A DNA stretch of 54,779 nucleotides from Gemmiger formicilis (lineage in GTDB: Bacteria; Bacillota; Clostridia; Oscillospirales; Ruminococcaceae): the NCBI RefSeq assembly GCF_016901605.1, contig NZ_JACJKP010000001.1, positions 1 to 54,779 of the forward strand, in the 5' to 3' direction. The position numbers and the translations under genes were made by a program. The notes under the pieces were generated by a model. The model was not told the DNA's origin. It did no database searches and saw only the letters and a program-made list of their open reading frames with translations. Below, in pieces: positions 25,429 to 34,393 of the stretch; position 1 is the stretch's first letter, and each line of letters opens with the position of its first letter.

Positions 25429-26841
25429 TCACTGTAGTTTTTCGTCGTTGATCATCTTGCCGCCAAATGCGGTGCGGAAAATGATCTTGATATCCAGTGC
25501 CACGGTCCAGTTTTCAATATACCAGATATCATAGCGAATGCGCTCGGCGATGTCGGTATCGCCGCGCAGGCCGTGGATCTGCGCCCAGCCGGTACAGCCA
25601 GGGCGCACCTGCTGGCGCACCAGATAGCGCGGGATTTCTTCTTTGAAATGTTCAACATGGTAGGGCACTTCCGGCCGCGGCCCCACCAGGGACATATCCC
25701 CTTTCAGCACGTTGAAGAACTGGGGCAGCTCGTCCAGACTGAACTTGCGGATCAGACTGCCGAACCGTGTTTTGCGGGGATCGTAGTCGGTAGACCAGCC
25801 GGTTTCCTGCTTGGCGTTGACCCGCATGGAACGGAACTTGTACATCATGAAGGGTTTTTTATTCAACCCAATGCGTTCCTGCCGGAAAATCACAGGGCCG
25901 GGGCTGGACAATTTGACGCCGATGGCGGTGACCAGCATGACCGGACTTGTGAGTACGATCAATACCAGGCTGCCCACAATATCCAGGCCGCGCTTGACGG
26001 CCGCATTGAGAATATTGTCAAAGGGCGTCTGCCGCACGTTGATCAGCTTGCACTCGTCCAGCACATCGATGGTGGGACGGGCAGGCAGATAGTCACTATA
26101 GAACGGCACCATGGTAATGCGGGTACCGTGCTTGTCACAGGCAGCAAAAGTGTGCGGCAGCATGTGAATTTCTTCCGCTTCCAGGGCTACCACCACTTCG
26201 TCGATATCCGGATTTTCCAGGCTTTCATCCAGTTTTTCATAGCCGCCCAGATAGTTCACCCCTAAGCCGGGTTCCTCAATAGGCGCCAGATAACCGTCCA
26301 CCACAAACCCGTAATAGGGGTTGTGTTCCAGGGCGCGCAGATAGAGCGCTGCAGATTTGCCGCCGCCCACCAGCAAAATATGACGCAACCCCAGCCCCTT
26401 GCGGCGGCGGGCGCGGTCATACCAGCGGCGCACCACACGTTTGGCCACTACCGCAGCGGTTGCAAACACATAGAACAGTGCCAGAACCAAGCGGGAGTAG
26501 TCATCCAGATGCATCAGGTACAGGATAAAGACAAAGACCAGAATGCCGCCACCGTTGACGATGGCAATGATGGTACTGCGCTCAGACAGGCCGCGCAGAC
26601 GGGAATTGCTGTAAATGCCCGCCACCCAGTAGGCAGCGACCAGCAGCAGTGATGTGGCCGCCCCGGCCAGAATATTGCGGGGGTCCTGTGCCACATCCAG
26701 CGCAGGACCGGCACCGCCCGGCTCAAAAAAGCGGACGTAGTTGAATCGTACATAGTTGGCCAGCAGAAACCCGACAAACAGCAGGACTGCATCCAGCAAG
26801 CCACTCAATATGCTTTTGTAGCGTTGGTTTTTTTCCAGCAC
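25429..26841 (-). CDS. Undecaprenyl-phosphate sugar phosphotransferase (WcaJ/CpsE-like)
   Basis: 470 residues. Four N-terminal membrane segments (about 10-135) and a Rossmann-like domain ([15 protein letters not shown] near 165) precede the catalytic bacterial sugar transferase domain from about 283: [29 protein letters not shown], and [20 protein letters not shown] with PRPEVP. Such enzymes move a sugar phosphate from UDP-sugar to undecaprenyl phosphate, the first step of repeat-unit assembly. GTG at 26841 follows AAGGGAGGG. It is the first gene of the exopolysaccharide operon, which runs to glf. No wzx or wzy lies in the operon; a ligase/polymerase-like gene is at 29974. Confidence 0.93.
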   Translation of the reverse strand: MLEKNQRYKSILSGLLDAVLLFVGFLLANYVRFNYVRFFEPGGAGPALDVAQDPRNILAGAATSLLLVAAYWVAGIYSNSRLRGLSERSTIIAIVNGGGILVFVFILYLMHLDDYSRLVLALFYVFATAAVVAKRVVRRWYDRARRRKGLGLRHILLVGGGKSAALYLRALEHNPYYGFVVDGYLAPIEEPGLGVNYLGGYEKLDESLENPDIDEVVVALEAEEIHMLPHTFAACDKHGTRITMVPFYSDYLPARPTIDVLDECKLINVRQTPFDNILNAAVKRGLDIVGSLVLIVLTSPVMLVTAIGVKLSSPGPVIFRQERIGLNKKPFMMYKFRSMRVNAKQETGWSTDYDPRKTRFGSLIRKFSLDELPQFFNVLKGDMSLVGPRPEVPYHVEHFKEEIPRYLVRQQVRPGCTGWAQIHGLRGDTDIAERIRYDIWYIENWTVALDIKIIFRTAFGGKMINDEKLQ

Positions 26842-26926
26842 CGGCGGTGCCCTCCCTTGGATGTTGCTTGTCTGCCGCGTCGGCGCGGCATCCTCCCTGC
26901 CCGAAGGCGGGAAAAATTATCTAATT

Positions 26927-26955
26927 ATCATACCATATTTCGCCCTTGTTTGCAA
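26927..26955 (-). promoter_or_regulatory. Promoter of the exopolysaccharide operon
   Basis: On the minus strand TTGCAA (plus 26950-26955), 17-nt spacer, TATGAT (plus 26927-26932). It begins directly after the stop of the WYL gene. The following leader (26842-26910) contains a GCCCGAAGGCGGG-like hairpin without a T-run. Confidence 0.65.
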
Positions 26956-27951
26956 TCAGCGATACAGCTCCTGCAGGCGATCCAGCGTCTTTTTCATCTC
27001 GGCGCGTACTTCCGGCGGACCGGCAATGGCCACACCGGGCCCAAAACCGGCCACCCAGCCAAAGAACTGCGGGCTTACCTGAATCTGTGCCGTCATGGTA
27101 AAATGTTCCCCGTCTTCACACGGGTTGAGGATAGGACCGGTACCAAAGCGATCGATCATTGCCCCGGCGAACCGATTTTCGCACAGCAGCGTCACCTTTT
27201 TCAGCGGACCGTTAAACATGCCGAACATCTGCTGCATATAGGTATTCACATCAAATTCGGCATACTCGGCCGCACCTTCCCGCACGGTGCCCGGCAGCTG
27301 ATGCACATTCTGCATCTTGTCCACACGGTAGTGTTTCAGCCGCCCCTCGGTATAGGCGATCAGGTAGTAGTTGCCGTTCTCCCACACCAGCACCCAGGGG
27401 CTGACACGGTAGAGCTGTCCGTCATGGCGGGGCGTCATCTTCTTTTGCAGGTTCCAGTCACAGTATTTGAACTGTACCTGCTCCCCTGCCGTAATGGCGG
27501 TATGCAGTGCATCCACCGTATACAGGATTTTTTCATCGGTACTCTTGATCCGGCCGCTGACCAGAACCTTACGGTCCAGTTCATCCTGCCGGTAGCGGGA
27601 TGTGAACTGCCCCAGCTTATCGATCAGGATCTTGGACTTGCGCGCCGTAATAAATTTGCTGGCATATACGGCATCCACCAGCAATTTCAGTTCCGCCAGC
27701 TCAAACAGGGCATCGGTCATATAGTATCCGCCGCCCCGGCCGCGCAGCTGCACGATCTCGTAAGGTGCCCCCGGCAGATTGTTCAATGTGTTCAGGTCCC
27801 CGTAAACGCTTTTGCGTTCCGCTTCCACTCCACGTTCCTGCAGCTTTTCCACCAGCTGCGGCACACTGAGAGGATGGTTTTCATCCGTTTCACGAACCAG
27901 AATTTCCAAAAGGACCAGAAGTTTCCGTTTTTGACCTTCTTTACGTGGCAT
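26956..27951 (-). CDS. WYL-domain transcriptional regulator
   Basis: 331 residues of the YafY/PafBC type. An N-terminal winged helix (LSVPQLVEKLQERGVEAERK, recognition helix near SVYGDLNTLNN) is followed by a WYL domain from about 140 (YRVSPWVLVWENGNYYLIAY) and a C-terminal WCX part ending LDRLQELYR. WYL proteins sense nucleic-acid or nucleotide ligands and control transcription. It sits directly before the exopolysaccharide operon and may control it, which is inference from position only. GGGAGGG precedes the ATG. Confidence 0.88.
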   Translation of the reverse strand: MPRKEGQKRKLLVLLEILVRETDENHPLSVPQLVEKLQERGVEAERKSVYGDLNTLNNLPGAPYEIVQLRGRGGGYYMTDALFELAELKLLVDAVYASKFITARKSKILIDKLGQFTSRYRQDELDRKVLVSGRIKSTDEKILYTVDALHTAITAGEQVQFKYCDWNLQKKMTPRHDGQLYRVSPWVLVWENGNYYLIAYTEGRLKHYRVDKMQNVHQLPGTVREGAAEYAEFDVNTYMQQMFGMFNGPLKKVTLLCENRFAGAMIDRFGTGPILNPCEDGEHFTMTAQIQVSPQFFGWVAGFGPGVAIAGPPEVRAEMKKTLDRLQELYR

Positions 27952-27989
27952 AACGTAACGCCCTCCCGAAATTTCACATATACAGTCCT

Positions 27990-28018
27990 ATTATACACCC
28001 TGCAAACCGGTTGGGCAA
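27990..28018 (-). promoter_or_regulatory. Promoter of the WYL regulator gene
   Basis: On the minus strand TTGCCC (plus 28013-28018), 17-nt spacer, TATAAT (plus 27990-27995), about 40 nt before the start codon. Confidence 0.7.
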
Positions 28019-28056
28019 GTATCGCCACAGAGTTTACAAATCTTTCAAACACAAGC

Positions 28057-28090
28057 AAAAACCGCCGTCCGGCAGATACCGGACGGCGGC
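28057..28090 (-). terminator. Terminator of the IscU-like/GGGtGRT operon
   Basis: CCGCCGTCCGG (28062-28072) pairs perfectly with CCGGACGGCGG (28079-28089) around a 6-nt loop; on the minus strand TTTTT follows. It lies about 27 nt after the GGGtGRT stop. Confidence 0.92.
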
Positions 28091-28116
28091 AAAAATTATG
28101 CAGTTTGCAAAGGAGA

Positions 28117-29115
28117 TCAGGCGTTGACCTGAGAAGCAGCAACCGCGCAAGCGACGGTCATACCGACCATCGGGTTGTTGCCGGCGCCGATCAGGCCCAT
28201 CATCTCAACGTGCGCAGGCACGGAGGAGGAGCCAGCGAACTGAGCGTCGCCATGCATGCGGCCCATGGAGTCGGTCAGGCCGTAAGAAGCGGGACCGGCA
28301 GCCACGTTGTCGGGATGCAGGGTACGGCCCGTGCCGCCACCGGAAGCAACGGAGAAGTACTTCTTGCCGTTCTCGATGGCCCACTTCTTGTAGGTGCCGG
28401 CAACCAGGTGCTGGAAGCGGGTGGGGTTGGTGGAGTTACCGGTGATGGAAACTTCAACGCCCTCAGCCTTCATGATGGCAACGCCTTCCAGAACATCGTT
28501 GGCGCCGTAGCACTTAACGGCAGCACGCTCACCGTCAGAGTAAGCGGTGGTGTTGACGACCTTCAGCTCGCCGGTCTTGAAGTCATACTCGGTCTGCACA
28601 TAGGTAAAGCCGTTGATGCGGCTGATGATCATAGCAGCATCCTTGCCCAGGCCGTTCAGGATAACACGCAGGGGCTCCTTGCGGACCTTGTTGGCGGTGC
28701 GGGCAATGCCGATGGCGCCTTCGGCGGCGGCGAAGGACTCGTGGCCGGCCAGGAAGGCGAAGCAGTGGGTGTCCTCATGCAGCAGCATGGCGCCCAGATT
28801 GCCGTGGCCCAGGCCAACCTTGCGCTGCTCGGCAACAGAGCCGGGCACGGTGAAGGCTTCCAGGCCTTCGCCGATGGCGGCAGCGCACTCAGCGGCGCTC
28901 TTCAGGCCGCGCTTGACGGCGATGGCAGTGCCGAGGGTGTAAGCCCAAACGGCGTTGTCGAAGCAGATGGGCTGAATGCCGCGGATGATCTTATCGCAGT
29001 CGATGCCCTTGGCCAGCAGCATTTCGTTGCAGGCGTCGAGGCTCTCCAGGCCATTGGCTTTCAGGCAGGCCTCGATTTTGGGCATACGGCGTTCCTGGGA
29101 TTCAAAAGTTGCCAT
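28117..29115 (-). CDS. GGGtGRT protein (partner of an IscU-like scaffold)
   Basis: 332 residues, soluble. The family name comes from the motif visible at 258-265, SGGGTGRT, followed by HPDN; another conserved-looking glycine stretch is HGDAQFAGSSS (288-298). Eight cysteines (17, 29, 40, 51, 77, 118, 202, 323) and several His residues could bind metal. Its biochemical role is not established. The fixed neighbour, an IscU/NifU-like scaffold 20 nt upstream, points to iron-sulfur chemistry. Codon choice is strongly biased and the ribosome binding site (GGGAGGA) strong, suggesting high expression. Naming is from memory of the motif and context. Confidence 0.85.
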   Translation of the reverse strand: MATFESQERRMPKIEACLKANGLESLDACNEMLLAKGIDCDKIIRGIQPICFDNAVWAYTLGTAIAVKRGLKSAAECAAAIGEGLEAFTVPGSVAEQRKVGLGHGNLGAMLLHEDTHCFAFLAGHESFAAAEGAIGIARTANKVRKEPLRVILNGLGKDAAMIISRINGFTYVQTEYDFKTGELKVVNTTAYSDGERAAVKCYGANDVLEGVAIMKAEGVEVSITGNSTNPTRFQHLVAGTYKKWAIENGKKYFSVASGGGTGRTLHPDNVAAGPASYGLTDSMGRMHGDAQFAGSSSVPAHVEMMGLIGAGNNPMVGMTVACAVAASQVNA

Positions 29116-29135
29116 AGTGTATGTTCCTCCCTCTC

Positions 29136-29840
29136 TTATTCTTCACGCGGGTCGATGTACTTGACAGCGCCCTGCTCAGCAGAGAAGCGGCCGTAGGTGC
29201 CGATGTTCTTCTCGTAGGCTTCCTTGGGGTCCTTGCCGTGGCGGATGTCTTCCATCATCTTGCCGAGGCGGACAAACTGGTAACCGATAACCTGGTTGTC
29301 CTTGTCCAGCGCGGTCTTGAGGATATAGCCCTCGGTCAGTTCGAGGTAACGAACGCCCTTGGCCTTGGTGGAGAAAATGGTACCGGTCATGCTGCGCAGA
29401 CCCTTGCCCAGGTCATCCAGGCCGGCGCCCACGGGCAGGCCGTTCTCAGAGAAAGCAGTCTGGCTGCGGCCGTAGACGATCTGCAGGAACAGCTCACGCA
29501 TAGCAACGTTGATAGCGTCGCAGACGAGGTCGGTGTTCAGGGCTTCCAGAATGGTCTTGCCGGGCAGGATCTCGCCAGCCATGGCAGCAGAATGGGTCAT
29601 GCCGGAGCAGCCGATGGTCTCGACCAGAGCTTCCTCGATGATGCCGTTCTTGATGTTCAGGCTGAGCTTGCAGGTGCCCTGCTGGGGAGCGCACCAGCCC
29701 ACACCATGGGTGTAACCGCTGATGTCCTCAATTTTATAGGCCTTTACCCATTCGCCCTCTTCGGGAATGGGCGCGGGACCGTGCTTGGGCCCTTTTGTGA
29801 TCGGGCACATGTTATTGACCTGTGCGGAGTATTCGATCAT
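29136..29840 (-). CDS. IscU/NifU-like iron-sulfur cluster scaffold protein
   Basis: 234 residues. The N-terminal 130 residues resemble IscU: GTCKLSLNIKNG (C57), ETIGCSGMTHSAAMAGEIL-like segment (C78) and C107 are spaced like the three cluster-binding cysteines. The C-terminal 100 residues are outside the usual IscU length and probably specific to this subfamily. It would assemble or carry Fe-S clusters in the cytoplasm; no cysteine desulfurase is adjacent. ATG at 29840 follows AAGGAGAG; the longer upstream frame lacks a site. It is first in the two-gene operon with the GGGtGRT gene. Confidence 0.88.
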   Translation of the reverse strand: MIEYSAQVNNMCPITKGPKHGPAPIPEEGEWVKAYKIEDISGYTHGVGWCAPQQGTCKLSLNIKNGIIEEALVETIGCSGMTHSAAMAGEILPGKTILEALNTDLVCDAINVAMRELFLQIVYGRSQTAFSENGLPVGAGLDDLGKGLRSMTGTIFSTKAKGVRYLELTEGYILKTALDKDNQVIGYQFVRLGKMMEDIRHGKDPKEAYEKNIGTYGRFSAEQGAVKYIDPREE

Positions 29841-29862
29841 AATTTTCTCTCCTTTGCATATT

Positions 29863-29934
29863 GTTAGGCTTTTCACAGCTAAGTTTATTATAAAGGGTCG
29901 AAGCATTTTTTGCAAGATGTTAGCACAGCCTAAC
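29863..29934 (-). promoter_or_regulatory. Promoter of the IscU-like operon flanked by paired repeats
   Basis: On the minus strand TTGCAA (plus 29910-29915), 17-nt spacer, TATAAT (plus 29887-29892). Upstream lies the dyad GTTAGCACAGCCTAAC (plus 29919-29934); downstream, before the ribosome binding site, lies GTTAGGCTTTTCACAGCTAAG-like DNA (29863-29883). The two share CACAGCTAA/CACAGCCTAA, and GTTAGGCT (29863-29870) is the exact reverse complement of AGCCTAAC (29927-29934). Such a pair around a promoter could be a repressor or redox-sensor operator; the regulator is unknown. Confidence 0.6.
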
Positions 29935-29973
29935 CAGCCGTTTTTTTATCCGTTTCGCCCTTTTCCCCTTTTG

Positions 29974-31647
29974 TCAGAACAAAAAGCCGAAAATCACGCG
30001 GGATGCCGCCCCGCACACTGCCATCATCACAACGGCAGCTGCCGCAGGGGGCGCCCAGGTACGCACCAGCCCCGGTTTTGCCGCCGGTTCCGGCCGGACC
30101 GTCTTTGCCTTTTTGCCTTTGCCGCGGTGCGTCTTTTCCGCCGGGAGTGCATCACTTTCGGGCGGCAGGCAGAATACCTGCAGCAAAGCAAACAGAAGCA
30201 TGATTTCCGGGAAGATCATGGACACCCGGATGGAGACCACCGCATGGGCCAGGTAGCTGACCAGCGCCAGCGTCACCGGTGCCACGCCGGGCCGCAGCCA
30301 GTTTTTGGCCGCTTTGCGCAGATGCGACACAATGAACCAGATCCAGGCCGCCAGCCCCAGCAAACCGGTGGTGAGCAGCTGTTCCAGATATTCATTATGG
30401 GCCGCATAGAAGGTTTTCATACGGTCGGTCACATCGCTGCCCGCCCATTCCATCATGGCGGTATGCATCATGCCGGTGCCCACACCAAAGATTTTGCGCC
30501 ACAGCGGCTGGTCCAGCCAGGTACACCAGGTAATGCGCCACGCCGTGCCCCGGTAGGTACCCCAGTCATCGTTGATGATCAGCACATCATCCAGCCGTCC
30601 CAGACTGGGGAAGCCGGGCCAGAAATTGGCCAGTGCATACAAAAGCACCGTCCCGGTAACGGCCACCGCCGCCACCACCCGGCCGGCACGCCAGAGCGGA
30701 ATTTCCCGCCCGCGCAGGCCAAAGCGAAGCAATGCCCACAGTGCTGTACAGATCAGGAATCCATCCAGGCCAAAGTGTCCCAGTGCCGCCAGCATCGGCT
30801 TGCCGCCCTGGGTATAAAAATGGCTGCGCATGTACTGCATCCATCCCGCATGGAAAAAGAAGAAAGCGCCGATCACCGCAATGCGGCGCAGGGTACGGGT
30901 GGTAAACATCTTCTGGCACATCAGCACCAGCACGGCGGCACCGATGCCCAGGGCCAGACCTTCGGCATCCACCACAGCCAGGGCCAGGCCGCCAAAAAAC
31001 GCCGGAACGCCGTACAAAATTGTATGACGCACACCCCGTGCCACCAAAAACGCATAAAACACCAGCGGCAGCGCAAAGGCCATAAAGCCGGAGTTGAAGT
31101 TTTTCTGTCCTAAAGTGGAGAAGAACTGAGCGCGCTCGATGACTGCCGTATCCTCATAGGCGCCGATCAGGTCAATATTGAAAATGTTGAGCACATACAA
31201 CACCGTAACAATGGCGGTGGTGATACCCACACAGAACGTCAGGCCGTTGAGCAGCCCCTGGGGCGCAAAGGCGCGCACTGCCAGATACCCGGCAGCCGTA
31301 AACAGGACCATCATGAAGCCGCCGTAATAGCCGCCCAGTCCCCAGAAAGAAGATACCGGTGACAATGACATCACCGTGGAAAGAAACCCCGTGAGCACAA
31401 ACGCTCCCAGCGCCCACAGCGTCGGATCTTTGGCCGAAAAACGGCCGGAACGCGGCACTGCGCCCACCAGAAGCAATGCTCCCAGCCACAGGCAAAACGC
31501 CCAGGACAGAGTGCACACACCTGTGAACTTGACCACACCCAGGTTGGAGAATTTGTCAATATATAAAGGATAGACGCACAGAACCGCCAGCAAAAAGGCA
31601 GTGGCCGAACGTGCTGCAAATTTGCGCAGTTGAATGGTCTGCTGCAT
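29974..31647 (-). CDS. O-antigen ligase / polysaccharide polymerase-like membrane protein
   Basis: 557 residues with about 12 hydrophobic segments. The outside loop AAHNEYLEQLLTTGLLGLAAW is the Wzy_C/WaaL-type signature, with conserved His and Glu. Such proteins join or polymerise lipid-linked polysaccharide outside the membrane, or ligate it to a carrier. The C-terminus adds a basic Lys/Pro-rich stretch and one last membrane helix. ATG at 31647 follows AAAGGAGGGG. It lies 71 nt after the MFS gene and could provide the polymerisation step missing from the exopolysaccharide operon 3 kb away. Confidence 0.82.
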   Translation of the reverse strand: MQQTIQLRKFAARSATAFLLAVLCVYPLYIDKFSNLGVVKFTGVCTLSWAFCLWLGALLLVGAVPRSGRFSAKDPTLWALGAFVLTGFLSTVMSLSPVSSFWGLGGYYGGFMMVLFTAAGYLAVRAFAPQGLLNGLTFCVGITTAIVTVLYVLNIFNIDLIGAYEDTAVIERAQFFSTLGQKNFNSGFMAFALPLVFYAFLVARGVRHTILYGVPAFFGGLALAVVDAEGLALGIGAAVLVLMCQKMFTTRTLRRIAVIGAFFFFHAGWMQYMRSHFYTQGGKPMLAALGHFGLDGFLICTALWALLRFGLRGREIPLWRAGRVVAAVAVTGTVLLYALANFWPGFPSLGRLDDVLIINDDWGTYRGTAWRITWCTWLDQPLWRKIFGVGTGMMHTAMMEWAGSDVTDRMKTFYAAHNEYLEQLLTTGLLGLAAWIWFIVSHLRKAAKNWLRPGVAPVTLALVSYLAHAVVSIRVSMIFPEIMLLFALLQVFCLPPESDALPAEKTHRGKGKKAKTVRPEPAAKPGLVRTWAPPAAAAVVMMAVCGAASRVIFGFLF

Positions 31648-31718
31648 GGGACCCCTCCTTTGAGAATCTGTCGAACAAAAGGATAACCTATATAGTCTAC
31701 ACGCTGTGCAGCATTTTT

Positions 31719-32876
31719 TCAAGTTTCGCGCAAGGGTTTTACAAGAGTTACACAAACCAGGCCGGCCAGTGCACACCCTCCTGCCAACCAATGGCGCGCC
31801 GCCAACGGCAGTGCCTGACTGCCAATATAGCTGAGCAAACTGCCCCCACTCATGCCCAGTGCAATAAATCCGTAGTTGACACCGGCATGGCGCAAGCCAA
31901 AGAGGTCGGTGTTGAGTGCGGGTTGAACCGCCGCGCCCCCCGAATAAAAAAAGGTAAGCACCGCGTAGGCGGCCAGCAGCCACCACTCCCGGGCAAAAGC
32001 AAACCAGAGGGAACCGGCTGCCAGCCCCAGGTAGACCCCATACAGCACCCGTTTGCGGCCCAGATGATCGCTGCCCGCCGGGCAGAGCAGCCGCCCCGCC
32101 GCACTGGCCGCCGAACCCAGCACAATGCTGAAGGGGGCAGCATTTTCCGGCAGGCCCCGGTCTGTGGCGATGGTAAAAATCTCGGGGCTGAACAGCAGTA
32201 CCGGCGGCGCACTGAGTGCCACTGCCGCCACACAAAGTTTGTATTGCCGGGTGCGGATCATCCGGTGATGGTCCAGCCCCTGCAGCTGCGCCGCGTCTTG
32301 ACCGGACCGGGGTGGGTCCCGCAAAATGGCGGCACCGCTGCCGCAGACCACCAGCATAGTGATTCCCAGTGCTGCAAAACAAACGCGGATGCCCCACAAT
32401 CCGCCTATGCCTTTTACAAATAAGGTAAAAAATGCCCCGGAAAGCCCCATGGCCACCCCGGTCACCCCGGTGGCCCAACCTTTTTTGTTCTGATACCATT
32501 TTTGGGCACAGGCCATGACCGCCGGGGCCAGAAAGGCACTGCCCACACCGGCAGGCAGGCTGTATACCAGCAGAAACAGCGGCAGATTGTCCGGCGGTAC
32601 CAGCGCAGCCGCCAGAAATCCCCCTGCCAGCAGCACGGTCCCCACAAGTCCGGCTGTACGGGGACCGCGCCGGTCCTGCAAAAGGCCACCCACAGCGCAG
32701 CCCACGCCGTAGGAAGCCACCAGCAGCGCAAAGACCAACATAGCCTGCCCGCGGGAAAATCCGTACCCCTGCATAACGGGACGCTGAAAAACACCCCAGG
32801 CCGCAGGAATTCCCGTAAGCAACTGCACGCCCGCCCCCGCCGCCAGAATGTACGGACCCCGGTTTTGTTTTGCCAT
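31719..32876 (-). CDS. MFS transporter, oxalate/formate antiporter-like
   Basis: 385 residues with 12 predicted membrane segments. Hallmarks are GIPAAWGVFQRPVMQ, the loop 2-3 LLQDRRGPR (MFS D-R-x-G-R/P type), FLAPAVMACAQKWYQNKKG and a second-half DHLGRKRVL loop. The W-y/f-x-x-K-K-G segment is common in the oxalate/formate or monocarboxylate group, so an organic anion is the likely substrate, with low certainty. ATG at 32876 follows GGGAGGG. The gene is divergent from the HisRS-like gene. Confidence 0.85.
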   Translation of the reverse strand: MAKQNRGPYILAAGAGVQLLTGIPAAWGVFQRPVMQGYGFSRGQAMLVFALLVASYGVGCAVGGLLQDRRGPRTAGLVGTVLLAGGFLAAALVPPDNLPLFLLVYSLPAGVGSAFLAPAVMACAQKWYQNKKGWATGVTGVAMGLSGAFFTLFVKGIGGLWGIRVCFAALGITMLVVCGSGAAILRDPPRSGQDAAQLQGLDHHRMIRTRQYKLCVAAVALSAPPVLLFSPEIFTIATDRGLPENAAPFSIVLGSAASAAGRLLCPAGSDHLGRKRVLYGVYLGLAAGSLWFAFAREWWLLAAYAVLTFFYSGGAAVQPALNTDLFGLRHAGVNYGFIALGMSGGSLLSYIGSQALPLAARHWLAGGCALAGLVCVTLVKPLRET

Positions 32877-32917
32877 AGCAGATCCCTCCCCCGTTCTTCC
32901 AGTATGGCCGGTTTGCA

Positions 32918-32946
32918 TTGACAAAATGCGGCGGGAAGTTTATGAT
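32918..32946 (+). promoter_or_regulatory. Promoter of the HisRS-like gene
   Basis: TTGACA (32918-32923), 17-nt spacer, TATGAT (32941-32946). Transcript start near 32953 leaves a leader of only about 37 nt, too short for a T-box. Confidence 0.78.
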
Positions 32947-32989
32947 GATACCATTAACGACAGCATTATCAGATAAGGAGCCATTGCAG

Positions 32990-34237
32990 ATGAAAACCCA
33001 GCCGTTAAAAGGCATGCGTGACCTGCTGCCCCATGAGCAGGCACTGCGCGACTATATTCAGGGCCAGATCCTGGCCACCTACCGCGCCGCGGGATTCCAG
33101 CGGATTTCCACCCCTATCCTGGAGGACATGGAGAACCTGGACAAGAGCGACGGCGGCGACAACCTGAACCTGATCTTCAAGGTGCTCAAACGCGGCGACA
33201 AGCTGGAAAAAGCCCTCGCCAGCGGGGAGGAAAAGCAGCTTTCCGATATGGGCCTGCGCTATGACCTGACCCTGCCGCTCTCCCGCTACTACGCTGCCAA
33301 CCGCAACGAACTCCCCACGCCTTTTAAGGTCATCCAGACCGACCGCGTGTACCGCGCGGAACGCCCCCAGAAAGGCCGTCTGCGGGAGTTTGTGCAGTGT
33401 GATATTGACATCCTGGGCGATTCCAGCCCCAACGCCGAGGTGGAACTGATCGACGTGACCGCCCGCGCGCTGCTGGCCATTGGTTTTACCGGTTTCACCG
33501 TGAACATCAACGACCGCCGCATCCTGCGTGCCATGCTGCAGAAGATGGGCTTTGCCGCCGAGGACCTGGACTCCGTCTGCATCAGCTTTGACAAGCTGGA
33601 TAAAGTCGGCGCCGACGGCGTGAAAAACGAACTGACTGAAAAGGGCTTTGCCCCCGAGGCTGTGGCCGCGCTGGACGAGTTCCTCCGTGCCGGGGATTTC
33701 AGCCTGGATACCGTCGCCGCCAAGGTGGACGATGATGCGCTGACCGCCGACCTGCGGTATGTGATCGCCACCAGCGAAAAGATTGCAGCCGGCCGGTATG
33801 GCATTGCCTACGCCCCCAGCCTGGTGCGCGGTCAGGGTTACTACACCGGTATGGTGTTTGAAGTCACCTGCCCGCAGTTCAGCGGCGCCGTGGCAGGCGG
33901 CGGCCGTTATGACAACATGGTGGGCAAGTTCATCGGCCAGCAGGTACCGGCTGTGGGCTTCTCCATCGGTTTCGAACGGGTATGCGGCATTTTGCTGGAA
34001 CAGGGCTACCGGATTCCCGGTGCCAAACCGCGTCTGGCCCTGCTCTACTGCAAGGACGCCGACTTTGCCGCTGTGCTGCAGAAAGCCGAAACACTGCGCG
34101 CCGACTACGATGTAACCGTACTGCCCCAGGCCAAGAAGCTGGGCAAGCAGTTCGGCACGTTGGAAGCCGCCGGGTACAACGCCGTTGCCTTTGCGGACAA
34201 CAACGACCTGAAACTCCTTGGTCAAAAAGCCGAATAA
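32990..34237 (+). CDS. hisS: Histidyl-tRNA synthetase-like protein, somewhat divergent
   Basis: 415 residues of the class II HisRS family. It starts PLKGMRDLLPHEQ, has motif 2 VIQTDRVYRAERPQKGRLRE (117 onward) and motif 3 VGFSIGFERV. The histidine-binding segment reads LVRGQGYYTGMVFE (278-291) where standard enzymes usually have RGLDYYTG, so the Asp is Gly here. The C-terminal anticodon-binding domain is only about 70 residues and stops soon after LKLLGQK. It may be the housekeeping HisRS of a divergent subgroup, or a paralog. ATG at 32990 follows ATAAGGAG. It is a single-gene unit and is not next to aspS, its common neighbour. Confidence 0.78.
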   Translation: MKTQPLKGMRDLLPHEQALRDYIQGQILATYRAAGFQRISTPILEDMENLDKSDGGDNLNLIFKVLKRGDKLEKALASGEEKQLSDMGLRYDLTLPLSRYYAANRNELPTPFKVIQTDRVYRAERPQKGRLREFVQCDIDILGDSSPNAEVELIDVTARALLAIGFTGFTVNINDRRILRAMLQKMGFAAEDLDSVCISFDKLDKVGADGVKNELTEKGFAPEAVAALDEFLRAGDFSLDTVAAKVDDDALTADLRYVIATSEKIAAGRYGIAYAPSLVRGQGYYTGMVFEVTCPQFSGAVAGGGRYDNMVGKFIGQQVPAVGFSIGFERVCGILLEQGYRIPGAKPRLALLYCKDADFAAVLQKAETLRADYDVTVLPQAKKLGKQFGTLEAAGYNAVAFADNNDLKLLGQKAE

Positions 34238-34253
34238 ACAGGGAAAAAATTGT

Positions 34254-34286
34254 GGAACAGGCTGAATTTCAGCCTGTTCCTTTTTT
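34254..34286 (+). terminator. Terminator after the HisRS-like gene
   Basis: GGAACAGGCTGAA pairs with TTCAGCCTGTTCC, followed by TTTTTT (34281-34286). Confidence 0.93.
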
Positions 34287-34393
34287 GTTTCCCTTTTGTT
34301 GGCAAGCTGTAACCCACAACCCGGCTCTTCTATGGTATACTGGGGCCAGAAACCACGCGGGCCATACCCGCTTCAGCAAGAAAGGAGCCTATT

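Noticed and set aside
32947-32990. T-box or other tRNA-sensing leader for the HisRS-like, aspS or pheA genes.
   Set aside because: The distances from promoter to start codon are about 30-50 nt in all three, too short for a T-box, and no T-box sequence is seen.
29974-33015. One minus-strand frame stays open for 1013 codons, as if an O-antigen ligase were fused to a long N-terminal part.
   Set aside because: The upstream part is Gly/Cys/Arg-rich and runs in the wrong frame through the MFS transporter gene. The ATG at 31647 with AAAGGAGGGG starts the real protein.
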